Shown: positions 1 to 6,314 of the stretch, piece after piece
Layout of the letters: every line of letters begins with the position of its first letter
How positions within the stretch are numbered: the first letter of the stretch is position 1
NCBI GenBank assembly: GCA_964637725.1
Contig: CAZWXH010000082.1
Location: forward strand, 1-8,238
From: CAZWXH01 sp964637725
GTDB lineage: Bacteria; Bacillota_I; Bacilli_A; Erysipelotrichales; Coprobacillaceae
DNA: 8,238 bases
Direction: 5' to 3'
Translations under genes and position numbers: made by a program
The notes under the pieces: model-generated
The model's input: only the letters and a program-made list of their open reading frames with translations
Database searches by the model: none
What the model was told of the DNA's origin: nothing

Positions 1-1
1 T

Positions 2-52
2 ATTCCTGTTGCATTAAGACCTTATATGGGTGGTAAAGATAAAATTTGTTAA
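2..52 (+). CDS. serS: Seryl-tRNA synthetase, C-terminal end only (partial)
   Basis: The window opens inside a gene. The frame beginning at base 2 reads I-P-V-A-L-R-P-Y-M-G-G-K-D-K-I-C and then a TAA stop. The P-x-A-L-R-P-Y-M-G-G string near a C-terminus is the well-known end of bacterial seryl-tRNA synthetase, the cytoplasmic enzyme that charges tRNA-Ser. Only 16 residues are visible, so domains cannot be checked, but no other family I know ends this way. The other two forward frames show nothing as family-specific. The stop codon overlaps the first bases of a terminator hairpin, so the gene ends its transcription unit here. In Bacillus serS lies close to the tadA-scr-dnaX region, which agrees with the genes found further downstream. 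Confidence 0.8.
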   Translation: MPVALRPYMGGKDKIC

Positions 53-80
53 AAGAATGAGTCATCATTCTTTTTTCTTT
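51..80 (+). terminator. Intrinsic terminator behind serS
   Basis: Bases 51-60 and 65-74 are perfect reverse complements (10 bp) around a four-base GTCA loop, followed by a T-rich run to base 80. The stem holds only two G-C pairs, so it is weak in GC content, but the geometry and U-tract are typical. It separates serS from the acylation cassette. Confidence 0.75.
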
Positions 81-99
81 AGAGAAAATTAATATATTT

Positions 100-132
100 T
101 TTCATATTTTATACACAAGTTTCTGCTACAAT
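100..132 (+). promoter_or_regulatory. Probable extended -10 promoter of the acylation cassette
   Basis: TACAAT at 127-132 is preceded by TG at 124-125 with one base between, an extended -10 element. The -35 region is poor: only T-rich sequence around 99-106 with non-ideal spacing. Transcription would start near base 139, giving a leader of about 20 bases before the ATG at 160. I see no attenuator, riboswitch or clear operator in 81-159. Confidence 0.5.
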
Positions 133-159
133 AGGTGCAATAAAGAAAGTAGGGATATT

Positions 160-1674
160 ATGAAGAATATTCTAGAATATTTAGAACAAACAGAATGTTT
201 ATATTCATCTAAAGTTGTATTTACTGATGAGTTTAAAGAGATGACTTATAATCAATGTTTAGAATATTCTAAAAGAGTGGGGACTCAACTTTTAGATTTA
301 AAAGAAAAAAGAAAACCGATAGCGGTTCTCATGGATAAAAATGTAGAAAGCTTAACTTGTTTTTTTGGAATTGTTTATAGTGGAAACTTTTATGTTGTCA
401 TAGATTCTAAGATGCCGGTTGATAGAATTGAAAAAATATTTGAAACCTTAAATCCAATAGCCTTAGTTACAGATTATAAACATCAAGAAATAGCAATAAA
501 ATTACATAATACAATATATTACTATGAAGATATAATGAATGTAAAGGTTGATCAAGATGCTTTAGATGAAATCAGAAAACAAACAATAGATACTGATCCT
601 TTATATGCCTTATTTACATCAGGATCAACAGGATTACCTAAAGGAGCTATTATTTCTCATAGGAATGTGATGAATTATGCATCATGGTATAAAGAAACTT
701 TTGATATCAATGAAAATACACAATTTGGAAGTCAAACACCTTTTTATTTCAGTATGTCTGTATCGGATGTTTTTAGTACTATTCTTTCAGGTGCAACACT
801 CCATATATTGCCTAAACAATTATTCTCTTTTCCAATTAAATTAATTGAATATATGAATAACAAGAAAGTGAATACGATTTATTGGGTACCTTCAGCATTA
901 TCAATAATCGCAAATCTTAAAGTATTAGATTATATGGCATTAGAACATATTGAAAAAGTTCTATTTGCGGGTGAAACAATGCCAATAAAACAATTGAATT
1001 ATTGGATTGAAAAGATTCCAAATGCTATGTATGCGAATTTGTTTGGACCTACTGAAACAACAGATATTTGTACATATTATATAGTAGATAGAAAGTTTAA
1101 TGATGATGAATCATTACCAATAGGGAAAGCATGTGATAATACTCAAGTATTTTTATTAGATGAGAATAATCAGGAAGTACTTGATGATAGAGAAGGAGAA
1201 TTATGTGTTAGAGGTTCTTTTTTAGCTTTAGGCTATTATCATAATAATGAGAAAACAAAAGAAGTCTTTATTCAAAATCCTTTAAATCCTTATTATCCAG
1301 AGATTATATATAAAACTGGAGATTTAGTAAGATATAACGAATTAGGTGAATTGATTTATGTCACACGTAAAGATTTTCAAATTAAGCATATGGGTTATCG
1401 GATTGAATTAGGTGAAATAGAAGCAGCAGTGAATGCGATAGAAAAGATTCAAAGTTGTGCTGTTATATTTGATGAAGAGAAAGACAAGATTGTATTGCTT
1501 TATACTGGAAAGATAGGTGACAAAGAGATTATGGAAGGTGTATCTTTGAAGGTTCCTAGTTACATGCATCCAAATATTATTGTCAAATTGAAAGTTATGC
1601 CATATAATCAAAATGGAAAAATAGATAGAACATGGTTAAAGGATCATTATAATGATCAAGGGGGAGAAAAATAG
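160..1674 (+). CDS. DltA-like adenylating ligase (ANL superfamily; substrate uncertain)
   Basis: A cytoplasmic enzyme expected to activate a carboxylic acid with ATP and transfer it to the phosphopantetheine arm of the carrier protein encoded next. It is 504 residues, the normal size for DltA. Adenylation core motifs are in order: A3 phosphate loop L-F-T-S-G-S-T-G-L-P-K-G at 151-162, F-G-P-T-E (A5), Y-K-T-G-D (A7), Q-I-K-H-M-G-Y-R-I-E-L-G-E-I-E (A8), and N-G-K-I-D-R with the catalytic Lys487 (A10). Two pocket positions are unusual. By ungapped comparison with remembered DltA sequences, the Asp that binds the substrate amino group (Asp197 in Bacillus cereus DltA) is Ser198, and the Cys governing D/L selectivity (Cys269) is Ala270. 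The fold and the partnership are secure. D-alanine as substrate is not, so I give no dltA symbol. The ATG follows AGGG at 151-154. The downstream gene begins one base after the stop. Confidence 0.9.
   Translation: MKNILEYLEQTECLYSSKVVFTDEFKEMTYNQCLEYSKRVGTQLLDLKEKRKPIAVLMDKNVESLTCFFGIVYSGNFYVVIDSKMPVDRIEKIFETLNPIALVTDYKHQEIAIKLHNTIYYYEDIMNVKVDQDALDEIRKQTIDTDPLYALFTSGSTGLPKGAIISHRNVMNYASWYKETFDINENTQFGSQTPFYFSMSVSDVFSTILSGATLHILPKQLFSFPIKLIEYMNNKKVNTIYWVPSALSIIANLKVLDYMALEHIEKVLFAGETMPIKQLNYWIEKIPNAMYANLFGPTETTDICTYYIVDRKFNDDESLPIGKACDNTQVFLLDENNQEVLDDREGELCVRGSFLALGYYHNNEKTKEVFIQNPLNPYYPEIIYKTGDLVRYNELGELIYVTRKDFQIKHMGYRIELGEIEAAVNAIEKIQSCAVIFDEEKDKIVLLYTGKIGDKEIMEGVSLKVPSYMHPNIIVKLKVMPYNQNGKIDRTWLKDHYNDQGGEK
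1659..1666 (+). promoter_or_regulatory. Ribosome binding site fixing the carrier-protein start
   Basis: AGGGGGAG lies nine bases before the ATG at 1676. An in-frame ATG at 1652 lies upstream of this site and inside the preceding gene, so 1676 is the better start. Confidence 0.75.
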
Positions 1675-1675
1675 A

Positions 1676-1906
1676 ATGGAACAATTATTAGAAATATTAG
1701 AAGGAATGAAACCTGGTGTTGATTTTAACAATGAAAATAATTTAATTGAGGATGGAATTATTGACTCATTAGATGTTATGAACTTATCAGTTGAATTAAA
1801 TGATGAATTTGATATTGAAATTACACCATTAGATATATTACCTGAGAACTTTCAATCTGCATCAACAATGCATGCATTAATCACTCGTTTACAAGAGCAA
1901 GGATAA
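1676..1906 (+). CDS. DltC-like acyl carrier protein
   Basis: A 76-residue acidic protein with the size and helical pattern of DltC and other phosphopantetheine carriers. The modification site is Ser31 in the sequence E-D-G-I-I-D-S-L-D-V-M-N-L. As I recall, DltC proteins usually read D-S-M-G at this place, so the D-S-L-D form is closer to general peptidyl or acyl carriers. After attachment of 4'-phosphopantetheine it would carry the acyl group as a thioester from the ligase to the cytoplasmic face of the MBOAT protein. The start at 1676 is one base after the ligase stop and has a strong ribosome site at 1659-1666. The stop is three bases before the next ATG, indicating translational coupling. 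No phosphopantetheinyl transferase gene is in the window. Confidence 0.88.
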   Translation: MEQLLEILEGMKPGVDFNNENNLIEDGIIDSLDVMNLSVELNDEFDIEITPLDILPENFQSASTMHALITRLQEQG

Positions 1907-1909
1907 TAT

Positions 1910-3490
1910 ATGGCTTATACATCTTATGTCTATCTTGTCCTTTTCTTAGGAATAACATTTCTTCTATATACTGTTTTTCCTAAGAAATACAAGTGGACTG
2001 TTTTGTTAGCGGCAAGTTATTTGTATTATATTGCTGCTTCACGTTTGTGGTTAATCATTTTTGTATTGATTTCCACTTTATCAATATTTGGGTGTGCAAT
2101 ATGGCTAGATAAATTCAATGAATTATTTGCGAGTGTTAAAGGATCATTGGATAAGGATGCTAGAAAAGTATTTAAAGAAAAAATATTGTGGCAAAAGAAG
2201 TTAATTGTTATTTTAATGTTGATTGTTAATATGGGAATGTTAGCTTTTTTAAAGTATTTTAATTTCTTTTCAGAAACATTAAATTTCTTAGTGCTTGATT
2301 CTCTGAATATGCAAATACCTTTATTAAAGTTATTTCTACCATTAGGAATATCTTTTTATACATTACAAGCTGTTAGTTATGTGATTGATGTATATAGAGG
2401 AAAATATAAAGCAGATCGTAAATTAACGCGGGTGGCTTTATACCTTGTGTTTTTCCCGACTATTGTAGAAGGACCAATCGCAAGATATGATCAAGTTGCC
2501 CACCAATATTATGAGGGACATTCTTTTCATTATGAAAACTTAACTTATGGAGTTCAACTTATTCTATGGGGAATGTTTAAAAAGATAGTGATTGCTGATC
2601 GTGCCAATATGTTAGTTAATCATGTTTTTAGTGATTATCAAGATTATGCAGGATTAAGTGTTGTTATAGCTATTGTGTTTTATACAATTCAACTTTATAC
2701 AGAATTTTCTGGATGTATGGATATTGTAAGAGGAAGTGCTCAGCTATTTAGTATTCATTTACCTGAGAACTTTAAACAGCCGTTCTTTTCTAAAAGTATT
2801 AATGAGTTTTGGCAAAGATGGCATATTACTTTAGGATCATGGTTGAAAGACTATGTATTTTATAGTGTTTCTTTATCAAAACCATTTAAGAAGTTTAGTC
2901 AATTTGTTAAGAGTCATAGTAATCCATATTTATCAAAGTTATTACCTGCAACAACAGCTTTATTCTTTGTTTGGATTGGTAATGGATTATGGCATGGAGC
3001 CAGTATGAAATATGTCATGTATGGAATGTATTATTATATATTAATGGTTCTAGGGATGTATATGGAACCATTGTTTAAGAATTTGATGAGTAAGTTTCAT
3101 ATTCATAAAGATAAGAAGTGTTTTCAATATTTCCAAGTTATGAGAACAATTATATTAGTTAATATTGGTATGTTGATATTTAGAGCAGATACTTTAAAGA
3201 GTGCTTTTGATATGTTTGTTTCATGTTTTAAAGATTTCTCTTTTAATCTTCAAGAAATATTCCATTTAGGTTTATCATCTAAAGATATATCAATTGTAGT
3301 TATTGGGGTTATTGTTGTTTGGATTGTTGGATTAATTAAAGAAAAAGGAATTAATATTAGAGAAACAATAGGTAAAAGAAATATTGTATTAAGATGGTCT
3401 CTATATTTTTTGGCAGTCTTTGTAGTTATTATATTTGGAGCATATGGTAGAGGCTATGATATTGTTAGCTTTATCTATGCCCAATTTTAG
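1910..3490 (+). CDS. DltB-like membrane-bound O-acyltransferase with a C-terminal acyl-shuttle motif
   Basis: A 526-residue polytopic membrane protein of the MBOAT family. Hydrophobic segments run through most of the chain, beginning at about residues 4-22 and 28-60. The MBOAT signature is clear: W-Q-R-W-H-I-T-L-G with His305, and N-G-L-W-H-G-A with the catalytic-type His362. It should take the acyl group from the carrier protein and pass it to the outer face. The last six residues, 521-526, are F-I-Y-A-Q-F, matching the FxYxxF hexapeptide described at the C-terminus of DltX and of MBOAT proteins that have the motif fused. Tyr523 would then be the transient acyl acceptor. Canonical DltB is roughly 390-420 residues, so this protein is long; part of the excess is the C-terminal extension with extra membrane segments. 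AAGGA at 1899-1903 serves the ATG, overlapping the end of the carrier gene. Confidence 0.9.
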   Translation: MAYTSYVYLVLFLGITFLLYTVFPKKYKWTVLLAASYLYYIAASRLWLIIFVLISTLSIFGCAIWLDKFNELFASVKGSLDKDARKVFKEKILWQKKLIVILMLIVNMGMLAFLKYFNFFSETLNFLVLDSLNMQIPLLKLFLPLGISFYTLQAVSYVIDVYRGKYKADRKLTRVALYLVFFPTIVEGPIARYDQVAHQYYEGHSFHYENLTYGVQLILWGMFKKIVIADRANMLVNHVFSDYQDYAGLSVVIAIVFYTIQLYTEFSGCMDIVRGSAQLFSIHLPENFKQPFFSKSINEFWQRWHITLGSWLKDYVFYSVSLSKPFKKFSQFVKSHSNPYLSKLLPATTALFFVWIGNGLWHGASMKYVMYGMYYYILMVLGMYMEPLFKNLMSKFHIHKDKKCFQYFQVMRTIILVNIGMLIFRADTLKSAFDMFVSCFKDFSFNLQEIFHLGLSSKDISIVVIGVIVVWIVGLIKEKGINIRETIGKRNIVLRWSLYFLAVFVVIIFGAYGRGYDIVSFIYAQF

Positions 3491-3494
3491 GGGG
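3490..3494 (+). promoter_or_regulatory. Ribosome binding site supporting a GTG start
   Basis: GGGGG, overlapping the last base of the MBOAT stop codon, is eight bases upstream of the GTG at 3503. No ATG occurs in this frame before the membrane anchor, so the GTG is the only sensible start. Confidence 0.7.
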
Positions 3495-3502
3495 ATATTA
3501 TT

Positions 3503-4492
3503 GTGGATAAATCAAAATTAAAGGAAAATTTCCTCAATATATCTAAAGTTATCGTTTTTTTACTTATCTTTGTTTTATTATTAAATGTACTTTCTCCTAT
3601 CTTTTCACCTAAAAACAATAATGCAAAAAGTGGAATTAAGTATGAAACAGCAAGAGGTTTTTATGGAGAAAAAATAAATTCAATTGATATTGTTGCGATT
3701 GGAAATAGTGATTTATATAGTGGTATGATTCCCCTTCAGATATGGAAGGAACATGGTATTACTTCTTATGTATGTGCCGAACCTCAACAAACAATCATGA
3801 ACGCATATTATTTGTTAAAAGATGTTCTTACTTGTCAGAAACCAAAATTAGTTATATTAGAGGTTGATGAATTATTTTCTAAGACAGATGCTGATGATTT
3901 AGATAATGCAGTTTCAGCTACACTAAGAAATTATTTTCCTATCTTTGAATATCATAGTCGTTGGAAAGATTTAAAAAAGGAAGACTTTCAAGATGATATT
4001 CATTACACGACAAGAAATGAAGCAAAAGGATATTATTATAATCAACAAGTTAAACCATATAATGGTGGATTTGATAAATATATGAAAAAGAAAGCAAAAA
4101 GAAAAAAGCTTACGAACACAACTGAATTTTATCTAGATAAATTAATTAAGTTTATTAGAGAAAATGGCTCTGATATTATGTTTATGTGCTCACCATCAGC
4201 AAGTAGTTGGTCAACAGGAAAAAGCTTAACTATTCAAGAAATAGCGAATAACTATAATATCAATTTCATTGATTTTAATACTAACTATACAGAAACTGGA
4301 TTTAATTGGGTTACTGATTCTAGAGATGGTGGAAATCATTTGAATTATAAAGGTGCTGTCAAAATGACTGATTATTTAGGTAAGTATTTAAGAGATAATT
4401 ATAATCTTTCTGATCATAGAGGAGATGAAAATTATTCTAGGTGGGATAAAGATTACATTTTGTTTATGAATAAAGTTAAAAATAAGGAATAG
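3503..4492 (+). CDS. DltD-like membrane-anchored SGNH-type acyltransferase
   Basis: A 329-residue protein beginning at a GTG. Residues 1-9 are charged and 15-34 form one membrane anchor, leaving the rest outside the cell. The extracellular part has an SGNH/DltD layout: I-G-N-S-D-L at 66-71 supplies the candidate nucleophile Ser69 (DltD has G-S-S-E-L here), and D-G-G-N-H-L-N-Y-K-G-A near the C-terminus supplies His279 and Asp275. Asp and His are four residues apart rather than the usual three (DxxH), so the exact catalytic Asp is uncertain; Asp272 is an alternative. It should accept the acyl group from the Tyr523 shuttle of the MBOAT protein and place it on a surface polymer such as a teichoic or glycolipid acceptor. 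It is shorter than typical DltD (near 380-420 residues). No terminator hairpin follows; the SRP RNA promoter begins five bases after the stop. Confidence 0.82.
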   Translation: MDKSKLKENFLNISKVIVFLLIFVLLLNVLSPIFSPKNNNAKSGIKYETARGFYGEKINSIDIVAIGNSDLYSGMIPLQIWKEHGITSYVCAEPQQTIMNAYYLLKDVLTCQKPKLVILEVDELFSKTDADDLDNAVSATLRNYFPIFEYHSRWKDLKKEDFQDDIHYTTRNEAKGYYYNQQVKPYNGGFDKYMKKKAKRKKLTNTTEFYLDKLIKFIRENGSDIMFMCSPSASSWSTGKSLTIQEIANNYNINFIDFNTNYTETGFNWVTDSRDGGNHLNYKGAVKMTDYLGKYLRDNYNLSDHRGDENYSRWDKDYILFMNKVKNKE

Positions 4493-4496
4493 AATA

Positions 4497-4524
4497 TTGA
4501 TTTGTTTGTTATATATGTTATAAT
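4497..4524 (+). promoter_or_regulatory. Strong sigma-A-type promoter of the SRP RNA gene
   Basis: TTGATT at 4497-4502, a 16-base spacer, and TATAAT at 4519-4524, with an additional TG at 4516-4517 making an extended -10. This is the best promoter in the window and places the transcript start near 4530, exactly where the RNA should begin. Confidence 0.85.
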
Positions 4525-4528
4525 AATT

Positions 4529-4615
4529 CTTGCCATTACAATAGGCGGCTTCGAACCATGTCAGGACCGGAAGGTAGCAGCATTAAGAATGTCCGTTTAT
4601 GTGTAGTGGCTCTTT
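4529..4615 (+). ncRNA. ffs: Signal recognition particle RNA, small bacterial form
   Basis: The RNA scaffold of the signal recognition particle, which with Ffh targets nascent membrane and secreted proteins to FtsY. The diagnostic domain IV core is intact: GTCAGG at 4560-4565, ACC/GGT closing pairs around the GGAA tetraloop at 4569-4572, and AGCAG at 4576-4580 forming the conserved asymmetric loop that binds Ffh. The ends close the hairpin: GCCATTACA at 4532-4540 pairs with TGTAGTGGC at 4602-4610 with one G-U. At about 87 bases it is the short type without an Alu domain, unlike the roughly 270-base RNA of Bacillus. Six Ts at 4613-4618 directly after the stem provide a terminator. Exact ends are uncertain by a few bases. 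Confidence 0.93.
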
Positions 4616-4618
4616 TTT
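4602..4618 (+). terminator. SRP RNA 3' arm and U-tract acting as terminator
   Basis: The closing stem of the SRP RNA (3' arm 4602-4610) is followed by TCTTTTTT to 4618. Termination must be incomplete if tadA, which has no promoter of its own between here and 4632, is expressed from this promoter. Confidence 0.55.
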
Positions 4619-4625
4619 AAAGGAG
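4619..4625 (+). promoter_or_regulatory. Ribosome binding site deciding the tadA start
   Basis: AAAGGAG is six bases before the ATG at 4632. The longer in-frame ATG at 4599 lies within the SRP RNA stem and has no ribosome site, so it is rejected. Confidence 0.8.
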
Positions 4626-4631
4626 TTTTAT

Positions 4632-5075
4632 ATGAATGATAGAGAGTATATGAAAATAGCATATCAAGAGGCTTTAAAGACTAAAGAGATTGATGAAGTC
4701 CCAATAGGCGCTATTATTGTTAAAGATAATAAAATTATTGCGAGAGGATATAATCAAAAAGAAACCAAACAAGATGTCAGTGCTCATGCAGAAATGATCG
4801 CAATCCAAGAAGCTTGTCGTGTTTTAAAAACATGGCATTTAGATGGATGTATCTTATATTCTACATTGGAACCTTGCATGATGTGTAGTGGTGCAATTAT
4901 CCAAAGCCGTATTTCAAAGGTTGTATATGGTGCTAATGGAGAACGATGGCATGGTATATCTCAATATCTTCATGATCATCATTTTAATCATTATCCTGAA
5001 GTAATTGGAGGAGTATTTGAAGAAGAATGTTCTTTATTAATTTCAGAATATTTTCAATTAAAACGTAATAAATAA
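4632..5075 (+). CDS. tadA: tRNA-specific adenosine deaminase (A34 to inosine)
   Basis: A 147-residue cytoplasmic zinc enzyme that deaminates the wobble adenosine of tRNA-Arg(ACG) to inosine so that one tRNA reads several CGN codons. The cytidine/deoxycytidylate deaminase fold is shown by A-H-A-E-M (zinc ligand His52, proton shuttle Glu54) and T-L-E-P-C-M-M-C-S-G (zinc ligands Cys82 and Cys85). The N-terminal Y-M-K-I-A-Y-Q-E-A-L and E-V-P-I-G-A-I-I-V segments and the short length fit TadA rather than a cytidine or guanine deaminase. It sits directly behind the SRP RNA, with its ribosome site immediately after the U-tract, and is followed by its own terminator. Read-through from the SRP RNA promoter is the only visible route to expression. 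Confidence 0.93.
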   Translation: MNDREYMKIAYQEALKTKEIDEVPIGAIIVKDNKIIARGYNQKETKQDVSAHAEMIAIQEACRVLKTWHLDGCILYSTLEPCMMCSGAIIQSRISKVVYGANGERWHGISQYLHDHHFNHYPEVIGGVFEEECSLLISEYFQLKRNK

Positions 5076-5106
5076 AAGGAAGAAAGTTAGTATTTTCTTC
5101 TTTTTT
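5074..5106 (+). terminator. Intrinsic terminator between tadA and dnaX
   Basis: AAAAGGAAGAAA at 5074-5085 pairs with TTTCTTCTTTTT at 5094-5105 (one G-U) around an eight-base loop and runs into Ts. The A-rich 5' arm and T-rich 3' arm double as the U-tract. It overlaps the end of the tadA stop codon. Confidence 0.65.
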
Positions 5107-5116
5107 CATGTATAAT
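5087..5116 (+). promoter_or_regulatory. Possible dnaX promoter
   Basis: A perfect TATAAT stands at 5111-5116, with TTAGTA at 5087-5092 as a weak -35 at 18 bases. The start point would fall near 5123, at the first bases of the dnaX ribosome site (AGGAG 5123-5127), giving a leader of only about a dozen bases. The -35 overlaps the preceding terminator loop. Confidence 0.45.
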
Positions 5117-5135
5117 AGAACAAGGAGTTGATATT

Positions 5136-6214
5136 ATGGCATATAAGACATTATATAGGGTTTATCGTCCACAAAAATTTGAAGATGTTGTGGGACAAGA
5201 ACATATTATTACAACACTAAAACATGCTGTTGAAGAAAACAAAATAGCACATGCTTATTTATTCTGTGGTCCTAGAGGGACAGGAAAGACAACTATTGCA
5301 AAGCTTTTAGCAAAAGCAATAAATTGTACATCTGAGCCTAAACCATGTGATGCATGCGATAATTGTCAAGAAATAACAACAGGAAATCATCCTGATGTTA
5401 TTGAAATTGACGCAGCTAGTAATAATGGTGTAGATGAAGTAAGAAGTTTAATAGATAAAGTAAAATACGCACCATCACAAGGGAGATATAAAGTATATAT
5501 TATTGATGAGGTTCATATGATGTCACCGGGTGCTTTTAATGCATTATTAAAGACATTAGAAGAACCACCTGCTCATGTTGTTTTCATATTGGCCACAACT
5601 GAGCCACATAAAATATTACCGACTATCATTTCACGTTGTCAAAGATTTGATTTTACAAAACTAAGTTTAAAAGATATCACAAGTCGTATGAAAACAGTTA
5701 TCAAAGAAGAAAATTTCCATTGTGATGATGAAGCTTTAGAAATGATAGCTAAGTTAGCAGATGGGGGAATGCGTGATGCCCTATCTATATTAGAACAATG
5801 TCTAGCATATAATGATAAGCATCTCACTATTCAAGATGTTAACTATATATATGGAATTGTTTCTTTAGAAAATAAAATTGACTTTATTAAGGTTTTATTA
5901 TCTAAAGATATGAAAAAGTCTCTTATTTTATTAGATGATATGAAAACAAATGGGATTGATATCAAAAGATTAACATTAGATTTGGTTGATATTTTAAAGG
6001 ATATTATTATTTATAGAAATACAAATGATGAATCTATCTTATTTGTATTATCTAAATATTATTTAGATATGATAGTTCCTTATATTTCTTGTGAAGAAGC
6101 ATTTGCGTTTATTGATATTTTAATGGAAGCTAATGATAAATATGCTAAGGTTATAAATCCTTCTATTTATTTTGAACTTTCAATATTAAAAATGTGTAAT
6201 CATATTCATGATGA
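5136..6214 (+). CDS. dnaX: DNA polymerase III subunit tau/gamma, N-terminal part (broken by an assembly gap)
   Basis: The clamp-loader ATPase that opens the beta sliding clamp and loads it on primed DNA during replication. This part carries the AAA+ module: Y-R-V-Y-R-P-Q-K-F at 7-15, Walker A G-P-R-G-T-G-K-T at 45-52 (Lys51), a zinc site of Cys64, Cys71, Cys74 and Cys77, Walker B I-I-D-E-V-H, sensor 1 A-T-T-E-P-H-K-I, the S-R-C arginine-finger motif, and sensor 2 G-G-M-R-D-A-L-S. The helical collar domain follows to the end. The ATG at 5136 has AGGAG at 5123-5127. The frame runs into 100 Ns at 6215. The 55 bases before the Ns recur right after them, and joining 6214 to 6370 keeps the frame, so this and the next entry are one gene of 661 residues. 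No slippery heptamer for a gamma frameshift is evident. Confidence 0.95.
6160..6214 (+). repeat. Left copy of a 55-base direct repeat flanking the gap (assembly duplicate)
   Basis: Identical over 55 bases to 6315-6369. It ends at the last base before the Ns. It encodes the P-S-I-Y-F-E-L-S-I-L-K-M stretch of dnaX, which should occur once. Confidence 0.9.
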
Positions 6215-6314
6215 NNNNNNNNNNNNNNNNNNNNNNNNNNNNNNNNNNNNNNNNNNNNNNNNNNNNNNNNNNNNNNNNNNNNNNNNNNNNNNNNNNNNNN
6301 NNNNNNNNNNNNNN
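6215..6314. other. Assembly gap of exactly 100 Ns
   Basis: One hundred undetermined bases, the conventional placeholder for a gap of unknown size. Because the flanks are the same 55 bases, the true gap is most likely negative, meaning the two contigs overlap by 55 bases and nothing is missing. Confidence 0.97.

Noticed and set aside
81..159. Riboswitch or T-box leader before the acylation cassette
   Set aside because: Only about 20 bases lie between the likely transcript start and the ATG, and no conserved leader motif or hairpin is visible.
1408..1611. Minus-strand 67-codon open frame inside the ligase gene
   Set aside because: It lies antisense to conserved adenylation motifs, has no ribosome site and resembles no family; it is a by-product of AT-rich coding sequence.
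160..4492. Plain dltABCD operon for D-alanylation of teichoic acid
   Set aside because: The architecture fits, but the ligase pocket residues, the gene order, the missing dltX and the fused shuttle motif argue against a standard call; D-alanine remains possible but is not shown.
4599..4632. Longer tadA beginning at the ATG at 4599
   Set aside because: That ATG is within the SRP RNA stem, lacks a ribosome site, and would add 11 residues not seen in TadA; the start at 4632 has AAAGGAG at ideal spacing.
5639..5827. Minus-strand 62-codon open frame inside dnaX
   Set aside because: It is antisense to the conserved sensor 2 region, with no ribosome site and no recognisable protein.
5905..5925. 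Programmed frameshift site making a short gamma form of DnaX
   Set aside because: The run of five As before G (codons ATG AAA AAG) does not form the A-AAA-AAG heptamer, and there is no clear stimulating hairpin or early stop arrangement like that of E. coli.
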